Origin: Celeribacter baekdonensis B30 | GTDB taxonomy: Bacteria > Pseudomonadota > Alphaproteobacteria > Rhodobacterales > Rhodobacteraceae | Direction: 5' to 3' | NCBI RefSeq assembly: GCF_000299875.1 | Contig: NZ_AMRK01000010.1 | Span: 81,031 to 145,030 of the forward strand | Length of the DNA stretch: 64,000 nucleotides | Shown: positions 44,813 to 54,110 of the stretch, one piece after another | Layout: the number at the start of each line of letters is the position of its first letter | How positions within the stretch are numbered: position 1 is the first letter of the stretch | Notes under the pieces: model-generated | Seen by the model: only the letters and a program-made list of their open reading frames with translations | The model's database searches: none | What the model was told of the DNA's origin: nothing | Program-made: the position numbers and the translations under genes

Positions 44813-45775
44813 TTATTGAAACGTTTCAGGCAGTTCGATTGCAAGGATGCGGTATGGATCGGGGCTGCCTGCATCCGGGTCGAACAAATGGTCGAGCTGA
44901 CCTTCGACGACGTAGGCCGTCTCTCCGATCACCGTCGCCGTCGTGGGCACATTCAGATCTTCCGCAATCGCTTCGAGTTTGGCCTCTCCGTCGAACACAG
45001 TCGCACCCCAAAGCGCACCACGTGCGCCTGCGTACAATCCGCCCCCTTCAACAATCAGAAACCTGCCATCGCCCAAAGCTGTCAAACCGTCCGCGCCGTG
45101 GATCTCTGCCGACATTTTCAGATCCGTGATCTGTCCGGCCTGTCCATCAGCACCCACGTCGATCTGATGTAAAGTGCCGGTGTTGTAGCGCGCGACAAAG
45201 ACCGCACCGTTGTCATAGGCGATGCCATTCAGGTTGAAGCCTTCGCCGACAAAGTGGCTGTCGTCCAGCCAGATTTCCAGTTGATCCGCGCCGGGTTTCA
45301 AGGCGTAGATACGGGGCACGAAGCTGTCCGTGGCCAGGATCGTGCCATCGGGAAGGGCGGCGATATCGTTGCAGAACATGCCGCCCTCCGGCAACGGGTA
45401 GCGGCCAGCGGGTGCTCCGGTTTCGGTGTTGAAAGCAACAAGCGCGGGGGCCGCCGTTCCCGTCAGGGCTCCGATGCCCGGGTCAGATGAACAGGCAAAG
45501 GTTTGATCGCCTTCAACATGCAAGCCGACGACGGTCACCAATCCATTTGCGCCAGCGGCTGCAAATTCTGTGACATCCTCTGTCTTGGCGGAGATTTTTA
45601 CGATACGCCCTTGTGTGAGACTGCCGACATAAAGGGTGCCTGAGGTGTCATGTGATATGCCTTCGGGCGCGAATGCCGCGTCTGGCAATGTAATCCTGGC
45701 ATCCGCCATCGCTAAGGCAGGCAATGTGGCTGCCAATGCGCCCGCGAGCAGGAGGGGTTTGAGGGAGAGTGTCAT
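44813..45775 (-). CDS. Exported SMP-30/gluconolactonase-like beta-propeller
   Basis: About 320 residues. ATG 45775 (AAAGGA upstream) starts a signal peptide MTLSLKPLLLAGALAATLPALAMA. Repeated blade motifs occur: APEGISHDTSGTLYVGSLTQGRIVKIS, MFCNDIAALPDGTILATDSFVPRIYAL, FNLNGIAYDNGAVFVARYNTGTLHQI and GADGLTALGDGRFLIVEGG. Acidic and Asn residues in ND/NG positions fit the metal site of SMP-30-type lactonases. The exported location is unusual for gluconolactonase. A periplasmic sugar-lactone or phenolic ligand is possible. Confidence 0.8.
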   Translation of the reverse strand: MTLSLKPLLLAGALAATLPALAMADARITLPDAAFAPEGISHDTSGTLYVGSLTQGRIVKISAKTEDVTEFAAAGANGLVTVVGLHVEGDQTFACSSDPGIGALTGTAAPALVAFNTETGAPAGRYPLPEGGMFCNDIAALPDGTILATDSFVPRIYALKPGADQLEIWLDDSHFVGEGFNLNGIAYDNGAVFVARYNTGTLHQIDVGADGQAGQITDLKMSAEIHGADGLTALGDGRFLIVEGGGLYAGARGALWGATVFDGEAKLEAIAEDLNVPTTATVIGETAYVVEGQLDHLFDPDAGSPDPYRILAIELPETFQ

Positions 45776-45864
45776 AGCGTTCCTTTCCTGAGTTGCCAGA
45801 AAGTACATGGGCTATGTGCGTTCAGCTTTCGCGCTACGGATGGTCAAAGGCGCGCTTCAAACGG

Positions 45865-46767
45865 TCAATTGCGCGCGCGGTGCTGGTCCAATGACACAAG
45901 ATCGCCAATTGGCCGTTTCTGCGTTGCGCGCAGTTCGGTCGGGCTCATGGAAAATCGGCGCCGAAACCGCTCTGCGAACCGGGATTGCGATTGGTAGCCG
46001 CATTCAAAGGCGATTTGCCCGATTGGCATGTCTGAGGAAATGACCCGCTCCACCCCCTGATTCAGGCGCGTATCCTCAAGCAGATCGCGAAAGCCGGTCT
46101 TCTCGGCCTGGAGCCTGCGGCGCAACGTCCGCTCGCTCATAGCAAGCGTTTTGGTCAAATCCTTTACGGACCAATCGCGCGAAAGATTTGTCTTGAAGTG
46201 ATGCGTGATCCGCTCAGACAAGGTTTCATTGTGGGACAACAGAAGGTTTCCAGCCAAACCTAGCCGTGCCAGAATCAGGAGTATCTCGACCAGCCTGTGG
46301 CGGGTATGGGTCAGGTCTGCGGGGTAATTTTGGTCGTGGGTGATCCAGTCTGCGATCAAGGAATACATCTCATTTGATCCGGCAGCTTTCCACTTTGGCG
46401 TCAGATCCCAGTCCTTAAGCCCGTTTGAATAGGCCTTGCCAAATAACTCTATGGTTTGCCGGTCAAAAACCAATGATGCGCCTAGAAAACGGCTTTGACC
46501 CAGTTCGGGAATGTTCTCGACGTCACACCGCATCCCCTTAGGAAGCAAAAGAACTTCTCCGGGCTGTGTGCTATAGGTCTGCCGATCAGCGATGATCCTC
46601 TTCTGGCCGATAATCGGGAACATGAGCATCGGCGCGGACATATCCATTTTGGTAATGGTTTGCGCCTGTTGGCATCCATTGATCCAGAAACCCCGTGCGG
46701 TTTGCCCGGACAGGAAGGCCATGGTCATCGATTTCTCCAGCCGTGACATGATGGTCTGCTCGGTCAT
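45865..46767 (-). CDS. AraC-family transcriptional regulator
   Basis: 300 residues. An N-terminal cupin-like sensor is followed by two C-terminal HTHs: WSVKDLTKTLAMSERTLRRRLQAEKTGFRDLL and MPIGQIAFECGYQSQSRFAERFRRRFSMSPTELR. It lies 89 bases downstream of the SMP-30 gene in coding order (that gene starts at 45775). It is divergent from the SRPBCC-sigma pair across 255 bases, so it may control either. No inducer can be predicted. Confidence 0.88.
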   Translation of the reverse strand: MTEQTIMSRLEKSMTMAFLSGQTARGFWINGCQQAQTITKMDMSAPMLMFPIIGQKRIIADRQTYSTQPGEVLLLPKGMRCDVENIPELGQSRFLGASLVFDRQTIELFGKAYSNGLKDWDLTPKWKAAGSNEMYSLIADWITHDQNYPADLTHTRHRLVEILLILARLGLAGNLLLSHNETLSERITHHFKTNLSRDWSVKDLTKTLAMSERTLRRRLQAEKTGFRDLLEDTRLNQGVERVISSDMPIGQIAFECGYQSQSRFAERFRRRFSMSPTELRATQKRPIGDLVSLDQHRARN

Positions 46768-47022
46768 TGATCGGGGTCCTCGTCTGTGGGAATACCATTA
46801 TTTATCAGTTTTTCGCTCTGCCGGATGTCAAAAATGGCCACTGACCGTTTGCGGCGCAGAATTGGCCGGACATGGACAGAATGATGCCGCCTCCCGACGG
46901 ATCGCGTGTTGACTGGGCGGGTGACAAGGAAAAAACTTGGACGAGAATGTAACACTCTGCTACTCCGCGCTCTCTTCATATGTATCTGCCGCATTTTCGC
47001 GGCGGGCAACTTGGAGATCAAA

Positions 47023-47424
47023 ATGAAAAATTTCGATGTACAATCCATCGGCCTTACAGTTTCTGCGGACGCGGCGTTCGATTATATTTCGCAACCCGCC
47101 AACCTGCCGAAATGGACCAACGCGTTTTCACGCGCCGATGACAAGACAGCCGATTTGGTAACCCCGAATGGCGAGGTTCCAATCACCTTGCAAACTGTGG
47201 CCTCGCGCGCGGCAGGCAATGTCGACTGGCTGATGACTTTCCCCGACGGGTCCGTGGCTGCAGCCTATTCGCGGATCACGCCAAATGGAGCGGGTGAATC
47301 TATCTATTCTTTCGTGCTGATGGCGCCCCCTGTTCCGCTTGAGGCTCTGGAAGGCGCACTGGAGGCGCAAAAAGGCATTCTGGCCACAGAGCTGGAAAAA
47401 CTGAAAGGAATTCTTGCCGCATGA
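47023..47424 (+). CDS. SRPBCC (START-like) domain protein
   Basis: 133 residues from ATG 47023, which has GGAG seven bases upstream; a longer frame has no support. The pattern NFDVQSIGLTVSADAAFDYISQPANLPKWTNAFSRAD is the beginning of a SRPBCC ligand-binding fold (polyketide cyclase-like). It binds or modifies a hydrophobic small molecule. Its stop overlaps the sigma factor start (ATGA, 47421-47424). Confidence 0.75.
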   Translation: MKNFDVQSIGLTVSADAAFDYISQPANLPKWTNAFSRADDKTADLVTPNGEVPITLQTVASRAAGNVDWLMTFPDGSVAAAYSRITPNGAGESIYSFVLMAPPVPLEALEGALEAQKGILATELEKLKGILAA

Positions 47425-48245
47425 TCCTCTTTGATCCTGTACAAGTGGAGGCCGCGCGACAGGGAAGTCGCGCGGCCTTAGAGGCACTTATAAACGCTGC
47501 GAAAGGTCCGGTTTTCAATCTGGCGATGCGGATGCTCGCCCATCGGGAGGACGCAGAGGACGCCACGCAGGAAATTCTGATCAAGATCATCACCCACCTA
47601 GGGGATGTGCGTGACATAGACCTTGCAGGGGCATGGGCCTTTCGTGTGTCCACCCGCCATCTTGCCCAAACTGCGCGGTTGGGACGGGTCGAAAAAATGC
47701 GTCTCAGCTTTGAGGATTTCGCCGAGGACCTGCACCTTGGCCAAGGGGAGTCCTCACATTTTGGTCTGACGGAGATTGAACATCAGCTTGCATTGAAAGA
47801 AGTGAAAGTGGGGTGCACCTTGGCAATGTTGGTGTGCCTGTCACGGTCGCTGCGCATGGCTTATATTCTGGGGGATATCTTCGAGATGACCGATACAGAA
47901 GCCAGCGACGTCCTTGAAATTTCGGCCGGAACCTACCGCCAAAGATTACGGCGCGCCCGATCCGCAATCAGCGGATTCATGCAATCAAATTGCAGCATTC
48001 ACTCCGCGTCAGCCCGGTGCCGCTGCGAAAATCGCATAGCACCCGCGTTGCAGTTGGGCCGCATTGCGAAGGGTACCGCGCATCTGGACAGTGACCAAGC
48101 AGGGCAGATGTCTCCACATGATATCAGCCAAGACGTAGCGGTGCTTGAAACCGCGCAACGCTCGGTTGCGATCATGCGGTCCAACCCGCAATTCGTGACC
48201 GCCGTCCCGTCATTGGTAGAACAGTTGCTGGACCGGATTTCGTAA
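47421..48245 (+). CDS. ECF-type RNA polymerase sigma factor with C-terminal extension
   Basis: 274 residues. Region 2: NLAMRMLAHREDAEDATQEILIKIITHLGDVRD, then WAFRVSTRHL. Region 4: LRMAYILGDIFEMTDTEASDVLEISAGTYRQRLRRARSAI. A ~80-residue extension follows with a Cys cluster (SNCSIHSASARCRCENRI), as in sigma factors that carry a fused sensor tail rather than a separate anti-sigma factor. No anti-sigma gene is adjacent. It is coupled to the SRPBCC gene, which may be its target or its sensor partner. Confidence 0.85.
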   Translation: MILFDPVQVEAARQGSRAALEALINAAKGPVFNLAMRMLAHREDAEDATQEILIKIITHLGDVRDIDLAGAWAFRVSTRHLAQTARLGRVEKMRLSFEDFAEDLHLGQGESSHFGLTEIEHQLALKEVKVGCTLAMLVCLSRSLRMAYILGDIFEMTDTEASDVLEISAGTYRQRLRRARSAISGFMQSNCSIHSASARCRCENRIAPALQLGRIAKGTAHLDSDQAGQMSPHDISQDVAVLETAQRSVAIMRSNPQFVTAVPSLVEQLLDRIS

Positions 48246-48295
48246 AAACCCCGAAGACCTTCATGGTCGTCGGGGTATGCACCTCTTGGGTATCG

Positions 48296-48749
48296 TGTTC
48301 CATTGGCGATTAAGCGCGGTCATCACCTGCATTTCGCGGCGAACCTCGGTCGCTGCCTGTCACGACCGATCTTGGACGAACACTCCGGTTTCGTCCTCTC
48401 TCCCATGGTGGCCGGCATTCGGATGGCCACGGGGATCGACTTTTCAGCACCCAAAGCACCTCAGAACATGGGACAAGTCCGACGCGCAGAGGCGCGGGCG
48501 CGCGAAATCTTTCCGTTGGCGCAACAGGTCGAACCAACCCCTTGGGTCGGCTTGCGTTCCTATCTGTCGGGTATGCGCCCCGTTATAGGACCCGCCACGG
48601 GCCATTCTGGCCTCTGGTTCGCGTTTGGTCATGCGCATCACGGGCTCACACTCGGGCACGTCACGGATCGTCTCGTGAGCGAGATGATCACAGAAGACAC
48701 CCCTTGTGTCGATCCGACCCCTTTTCACGTCGACCGGTTTCGTGCTTGA
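48296..48749 (+). pseudogene. FAD-dependent D-amino-acid dehydrogenase-like C-terminal remnant
   Basis: An apparently startless frame encodes IKRGHHLHFAANLGR, MVAGIRMATGIDFSAPKAPQNMGQVRRAEARAREIFP, PTPWVGLRSYLSGMRPVIGPATGHSGLWFAFGHAHHGLTLG and a final VDPTPFHVDRFRA. This is the substrate/FAD-closing C-terminal part of a DadA-like oxidoreductase. The N-terminal Rossmann half is missing. Confidence 0.75.
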
Positions 48750-48810
48750 AGTTTCGCCTCTCTTATCGCCTTTAGAAACAAGAGTTTCCATGACAACCCT
48801 CGCATCGCGA

Positions 48811-49573
48811 TGTCCGCTGTCGCGCATCTGTTGAGACAATCAAAGCTGCTCTGAATGGGAATGACCGACCAGAACATATCTTTGCGTTGACCCAATCACT
48901 GGAACTCTATGATTTCTATCAGGGCAAGATGCTGGAATGCGATCGGCATCTTGAGGCTATGCTGGCGGAGTTGGGCGCAGATCAGGATCATGATCCTGCA
49001 AGACTGCCGCGCGTGCGCACAAAGACCAGACAGGTAAACACGCCGTCATTTGATGTGCGTGCAGCCCTGTTTGGGGTGCTTGGGGTTGATCTGACCCAAA
49101 TCCATGGGATGGGGCCTTCACTATCACTGAAGCTGGTTGGGGAATGTGGGACTGATTTACGGGCATGGCCGAGCGCCAAACACTTCACGTCTTGGCTCTG
49201 CCTGGCACCGGGCAACAAGATCTCCGGCGGCAAGGTGTTGTCATCACGCACACGGCGATCGTCCAGCCGCGCCGCTGCGCTTTTACGGTTGGCCGCTGTC
49301 ACCATTGGGCGCAGCGATACGGCACTTGGCGCTTTCTTCCGACGATTGGCAGAAAGGGCAGGAAAGGCAAAGGCCGTCACGGCAACAGCGCGCAAGATCG
49401 CCGTCTTGTTCTACAACACCTTACGATATGGCATGACCTACAAGGACCCCGGCGCATCGCACTATGAGGAACGATATCGCAACCGCGTACTCGGGAATCT
49501 CAAGCGCCGCGCCAAGTCACTGGGCTATGATTTACAAGAGCTGCCCACGGAGGCTGACATGGCTGTTTCTTAG
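48811..49573 (+). pseudogene. IS110-family transposase, C-terminal two-thirds
   Basis: The frame from about 48811 encodes ETIKAALNGNDRPEHIFALTQSLELYDFYQGKMLECDRHLEAML, then LTQIHGMGPSLSLKLVGECGTDLRAWPSAKHFTSWLCLAPGNKISGGKVL, LLRLAAVTIGRSDTALGAFFRRLAERAGKAKAVTATARKIAVLFYNTL and a family C-terminus. The catalytic DEDD N-terminus is lost. It differs clearly from the intact IS110 protein at 37.4 kb. Confidence 0.85.
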
Positions 49574-49606
49574 GAAGGCCCCCCAGTTCTTCGCGAGCCA
49601 AAAGCC

Positions 49607-50322
49607 ATGAGGTTTCGGTTCGTCGAGGAACATCGCAGCAGCTTTCCAACAGGTCGGTTGCGTCAGGTTATGAACGTCAACCGTCGTGGCTTACGAGCAT
49701 TTCGCAGCCGCCCCGCCAGCCGTAGGCAGCGCACAAACATGGTCGTTCTGGCCCGCATCAAGGAACAATCGCGCCTGAGCCTTGGTAGCTATGGCAGGCC
49801 CCGGGTGACGGAGGAACTGAAAGAGGTCGGGGTAGATGTTGGTCATCGTCGGGTCGGGCGGTTGATGCGTGACAACGGGATCGTCGTTGAAAGAACACGT
49901 AAATTCAAAGCAACCACGGACAGCGATCACACATTCAACATCGCCCCGAACCTGCTGGATCGCGATTTCTATGCGCTTGAGCCAAACCAGAAATGGGCCG
50001 GTGATATCAGTTACATCTGGACCCGCGAGGGTGGTTGTATCTGGCCGTGATCCTGGACCTGCATTCGCGGCGCGTCATCGGCTGGGCCGTCAGCAACCGC
50101 ATGAAGCGCGACCTGGCGATCCGGGCGCTGAGGATGGCCATTGCCTTGCGAGCCCCGTCCAGGGGTTGCATCTTCCACAGCGACAGGGGCAGTCAATATT
50201 GTTCGCATGACTATCAGAAAATCCTGCGAGAGCATGGGTTCAAGGCGTCAATGAGCGGCAAAGGCAACTGCTATGACAATGCCGCCATCGAAACATTCTT
50301 CAAAACCATCAAGGCCGAATAG
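49607..50322 (+). pseudogene. IS3-family transposase OrfB, frameshifted and truncated
   Basis: The first frame encodes RFRFVEEHRSSFPTGRLRQVMNVNRRGLRAFRSRPASRR, SYGRPRVTEELKEVGVDVGHRRVGRLMRDNGIV and [17 protein letters not shown]. After a frame change near 50040 it continues [54 protein letters not shown] and [19 protein letters not shown], then stops early. The final domain is missing. Confidence 0.85.
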
Positions 50323-50333
50323 TCTGGTCGCGC

Positions 50334-50558
50334 ATGACAGGTAAAAAATATAACAAAATATCTGGAAAAGGATGGATTACAACGGTTGTACCGGGGCGGC
50401 GGAATTTCAAATATCGAAATGACATTTTCGATGTTTACGATGAACCTCTTCGGATCATGCTGATTGAGGTTGAAAAGAATGCGGCAGAACTTCGCCGACG
50501 CATGTCTTTCTGGTACAGTGTTTACAGGGAAGTTCAAAAAATGACTGCGGCGGGCTGA
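50334..50558 (+). CDS. Small hypothetical protein, 74 residues
   Basis: A charged, Tyr- and Lys-rich protein (MTGKKYNKISGKGWITTV, then EKNAAELRRRMSFWYSVYREVQKM) immediately after the truncated IS3 gene. I recognise no family. It may be a leftover frame in IS-flanking DNA. Confidence 0.25.
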   Translation: MTGKKYNKISGKGWITTVVPGRRNFKYRNDIFDVYDEPLRIMLIEVEKNAAELRRRMSFWYSVYREVQKMTAAG

Positions 50559-51158
50559 GGAGCCGCAGGGAGGTGAAATTCTTTCATGGCACCGTAAAGT
50601 TAATGCATTGGCTGGCTCACTCTGACATCAAGGCACATGATCCAAAAGAGCCTTCAGCTCTTTGACCATGTAGCCGCCTGCCTTTGAAGCCGAAGCAGAC
50701 CCGATGACGGCGTTGCCGTCAATATGGGCTGACTTGCAGTGAGAATTTGCTCGCTCAGTTCAGGCGACACTTATTGTCAGATTTTTCCGCATCGTGCCAC
50801 GAACGGCCACTCCAGAGAACACGCAGGGAAGCAACTGCGCACTGTCATCCGGCGGCTCAGGGCCGACCACGGCAAGATACCACGCTCACCGCATGGTGTC
50901 CCTGCGCGGCACCTGACGTTCGCTGGGCCTGACACCTATGGCAGCATCGCGGACAAAACGGCCATTGACCCTTGCGGGCCCGAGGACCACTTCCGCTGGG
51001 ACGTGCCGAAATTAAGTACGAACGGAAAGCGGTCATCTGATGTGGCTGTATCTGTCGCGCGCGGCGAATTGATGTGGCCAACACCATGAGTCGTGCGACA
51101 TCTCCTTGGCGGATCAGCTTGCCACGCGACGAAACCCGACATCCCTCGTGGCGCCGCC
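50559..51158. other. Gene-free stretch
   Basis: 600 bases between IS debris and the sugar operon with no credible gene on either strand. It marks the change from mosaic DNA to the GC-rich sugar operon. Confidence 0.5.
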
Positions 51159-52226
51159 CTATTCGTCAGGGAAGGCGTGGGCCAGTTCCACTGCAAAATC
51201 AAAGGAAACGTTGCTCCCCGGTTCCAGCATCATGTCCTGGGGCAAGGCGGCGATGATCTTGCTGCCGTCCGCCAGTTTCACCTCCACCACCGTTTCCGAG
51301 CCAAGCCTTTCGGTCAGTTGCACCGTGCCGTGCAACATCCCCGTGTCTGCTGCGACGGGTCGCAGATATTGCGGCCGCACACCAAGAGTGGCGGACTGAC
51401 CCGCGGCAAAGTCGCGCCCCTTGCGCGGTACCGCGATGGGGTCGAGCGACGGGCTGCTGACGGTGATCGTCTCCTCCGCGACCTGTTCGACCCGCACAGG
51501 GATGAAGTTCATTGATGGTGCGCCAAGGAAACCCGCGACGAACAGATTGGCGGGGTTGTGATAGAGGTCCATCGGCGCGCCGGCCTGCATCACCCTGCCG
51601 TCCTTCAGCACCACGATCTTGTCGGCCAGCGTCATCGCCTCGACCTGATCGTGGGTGACGTAGATCATGGAGGCGCCAAGGTCCTGATGCAGCTTGCCGA
51701 TCTCCATCCGCATATCCATCCGCAGGGCGGCGTCGAGGTTCGACAATGGCTCGTCGAACAGGAACACCTTGGGGTCGCGCACGATGGCACGCCCGATGGC
51801 GACGCGCTGTCGCTGACCACCGGACAGTTCCGACGGGCGCCGGTCCAGCAGGTGCTCCATCTGCAGGATGCGCGCGGCGTTGGCGACCGCAGCTTCCTTT
51901 TCGGCCTTGGCGACCTTGTTGATGGTCAGGCCGAATGCCACGTTCTCGCGCACAGTCATATGCGGAAAAATGGCGTAGCTTTGAAACACCATCGCGATGC
52001 CGCGCCGCGAAGGCTCCAGATCGTTGACGTGCGTGCCGTCGATTTCCAGCGTGCCCGACGTGATGTCCTCCAGTCCCGCGATCATCCGCAGGAGGGTGGA
52101 TTTGCCACAGCCCGAGGGGCCGACGAAGACGACGAATTCGCCGTCCGCGATGTCGATGTCGACGCCCTTTATGACCTCGGTCGCGCCGTAACTTTTGCGG
52201 ATGTCGCGCAGTTTCACCGTTGCCAT
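51159..52226 (-). CDS. Sugar ABC transporter ATP-binding protein (MalK/UgpC type)
   Basis: 355 residues from ATG 52226, with GGAGGAG upstream; a longer frame is not supported. Walker A GPSGCGKST (about 36-44), Q-loop AMVFQSYAIFPHMTVRENVAFGL, signature LSGGQRQRVAIGRAI, Walker B VFLFDEPLSNLDAALR and YVTHDQVEAMTLADKI. The C-terminal ~120 residues are the TOBE/MalK regulatory domain (VEQVAEETITVSSPSLDPIAVP, SATLGVRPQYLRPVA). It is the last gene of the operon and powers the two permeases. Confidence 0.92.
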   Translation of the reverse strand: MATVKLRDIRKSYGATEVIKGVDIDIADGEFVVFVGPSGCGKSTLLRMIAGLEDITSGTLEIDGTHVNDLEPSRRGIAMVFQSYAIFPHMTVRENVAFGLTINKVAKAEKEAAVANAARILQMEHLLDRRPSELSGGQRQRVAIGRAIVRDPKVFLFDEPLSNLDAALRMDMRMEIGKLHQDLGASMIYVTHDQVEAMTLADKIVVLKDGRVMQAGAPMDLYHNPANLFVAGFLGAPSMNFIPVRVEQVAEETITVSSPSLDPIAVPRKGRDFAAGQSATLGVRPQYLRPVAADTGMLHGTVQLTERLGSETVVEVKLADGSKIIAALPQDMMLEPGSNVSFDFAVELAHAFPDE

Positions 52227-52230
52227 GCCG

Positions 52231-53223
52231 CTACTCCTCCGCCATGCGCCGGGGCGCGAGTTCCAGAAGGCCGTCAGCGGTGACGCGCACCGGTTCGGGG
52301 TCCATGACGTGGCCGACGAAATCGCCACCGTCGGGCCGGTCGGCAAAGCCGAGGATCACCAGCCCGTCGTCCGTGTCCACGATCCGCGCGGCATAGCGGG
52401 CGGGCGGCAAGGCGCCGTCAAGGAACTCTGGTGCCAATTGCCACGGCCCGCGCGGGCCTGCGCCGATCAGATAGTGGTTGCCGGTGCTGGGGCCGGTCGC
52501 CGTCTTCTCGGCGCGGTCCTTGCTGAAATGCTCGGCCGCGGTGCAGAACAGGCAGAACCAGTGGCCGTCCTTCTGGAACACCTGCGGAACCTCCAGCTGG
52601 CCATAGCCGCCGACAAAGACAGGCGCTTGCAGCGTCCAGTCGTAGCCATCGGGAGAGGTGGCGAAGCCGATGCAGCCGCCGGCGTTAGGCTCTGCCACAC
52701 CCGCCTTGCGGGCGGTGAAAAACATCAGCCAGCCGTCGCCTTCGGGGTCCTTCATCACCCAGGGGTCGCGCATCGCGCGGTCGTGCCAGAAGCCGACCAT
52801 GTGATCCGCCTCATACAGCTCTGCGTTCGGCCCGGTCAGGTCCAGCGCCAGACCGTCGCCGAACCGCGTCCAGTTGTGCAGGTCAGTCGAAGTCGCATGG
52901 CCGATCCGCTGATACAGCGCATTCTCGGCTTGGCTGGTGCCGGTGTAGTAAAGGTGCCAGAGGTCGTCATCACCGCGCACCACGGACCCAGTCCATGTGG
53001 TGCAATCGTCCCATGCGGGCGCAGGTGCCGGGCCGAAGGTCTGCCCCAGATGATCCCAGTGGATCAGGTCAGTGCTAGTGGCATGGCCGACAGTGGCATT
53101 CATGTGCCGAAGCTCCGGATCGCCCAGCGATCGGGGGGCTTTGAGAAAATAGCCGTGCCAAGTGTCGCTGCCGCGGACGTACCAGCTATCCCAGATGAAT
53201 TGATCTTTGAGTGCGAGAACCAT
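52231..53223 (-). CDS. Cytoplasmic furanosidase-like glycoside hydrolase (GH32/43/68-type propeller)
   Basis: 330 residues with no signal peptide. The N-terminal FIWDSWYVRGSDTWHGYFLKAPRSL supplies the first Asp of a five-bladed propeller hydrolase. Later RDPWVMKDPEGDGWLMFFTARK (RDP motif) and GQLEVPQVFQKDGHWFCLF (E in LEVPQ) provide the other two acidic positions expected in the GH32/GH43/GH68 clan. It probably hydrolyses a fructoside, arabinoside or related furanoside inside the cell after uptake. It lies four bases upstream of the ATPase gene and five bases after the permease. Confidence 0.8.
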   Translation of the reverse strand: MVLALKDQFIWDSWYVRGSDTWHGYFLKAPRSLGDPELRHMNATVGHATSTDLIHWDHLGQTFGPAPAPAWDDCTTWTGSVVRGDDDLWHLYYTGTSQAENALYQRIGHATSTDLHNWTRFGDGLALDLTGPNAELYEADHMVGFWHDRAMRDPWVMKDPEGDGWLMFFTARKAGVAEPNAGGCIGFATSPDGYDWTLQAPVFVGGYGQLEVPQVFQKDGHWFCLFCTAAEHFSKDRAEKTATGPSTGNHYLIGAGPRGPWQLAPEFLDGALPPARYAARIVDTDDGLVILGFADRPDGGDFVGHVMDPEPVRVTADGLLELAPRRMAEE

Positions 53224-53228
53224 GACGA

Positions 53229-54107
53229 TCAGCCTTTCACGCCAGTAGAGGCAATGGACGAGATGAACGCCCGTTGCATGATAAGATAGAAGGCCAGCAC
53301 CGGGACCGTGATGATCGTCAGATAGGCCATGATTTCACCCCAGGCGGTGTCGAGCTGAAAGAAGTATTGCAGCCCGACCATCACGGGGCGGTAGCTTTCC
53401 TGCTGCACCACGATCAGCGGCCAGAGGTATTGGTTGTACATCACCAGGAACTTCAGGATCGCCGCCGTCGCCAGCACGGGGCCGGCCAGCGGCATGACGA
53501 TCCGCCGGTAGATCTGCCACCAGGATGCGCCTTCGACGCGGGCGGCTTCGATCAGCTCTCGCGGCAGGTCCTTGAAGTATTGCACGAACAGGAACACCGT
53601 CAGCCCGTCCGCGATCCAGGGGATGATCTGCACGCGGTAGGTGTTCAGCCAGCCGAATTGCAGCCCGTCCAGTCCGATCCACGGCAGCTTGCTGACCAGC
53701 AGCAGCAGGGGGATGGCGATAGTTTCGAACGGGACGATCAGGGTGGCGATGACGATGCCCAGCAGCAGATCGCGCCCCTTCCAGTTCAGGAAGGTAAAGC
53801 TGAACGCGGCCAGCGAGCACAGGAACAGCGACAGCAGCACCGTCACGCCCGTCACCAACACGGAATTGAAGACAAAGAGCGCCACAGGCGCACGCGAAAA
53901 GGCGTCGGCATAGTTGGCAAACCCGATGTCGCCCACTGGCAGGAACGCCCGCAGGCTGGCGGTATCGCGCAGCAACTGGTCGCTGGGCTTCAGGCTGGAC
54001 ATCACCATGAACAGCAGCGGAAAGATGAAGATCACTGCGATCAGCGTCAGGACGACATAGCGCACCACAAGGCGCAAACCATGGTTGTCGGCAGATATGG
54101 TGGCCAT
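53229..54107 (-). CDS. Sugar ABC transporter permease (MalG type)
   Basis: 292 residues with about six membrane segments: VLTLIAVIFIFPLLFMVMSSLKPSDQLL at the N-terminus, then VTVLLSLFLCSLAAFSFTFLNW. The coupling loop is PRELIEAARVEGASWWQIYRRIVMPLAGPVLATAAI. It is three bases downstream of the MalF-type permease gene. It forms the heterodimeric channel with that protein. Confidence 0.92.
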   Translation of the reverse strand: MATISADNHGLRLVVRYVVLTLIAVIFIFPLLFMVMSSLKPSDQLLRDTASLRAFLPVGDIGFANYADAFSRAPVALFVFNSVLVTGVTVLLSLFLCSLAAFSFTFLNWKGRDLLLGIVIATLIVPFETIAIPLLLLVSKLPWIGLDGLQFGWLNTYRVQIIPWIADGLTVFLFVQYFKDLPRELIEAARVEGASWWQIYRRIVMPLAGPVLATAAILKFLVMYNQYLWPLIVVQQESYRPVMVGLQYFFQLDTAWGEIMAYLTIITVPVLAFYLIMQRAFISSIASTGVKG

Positions 54108-54110
54108 CGC

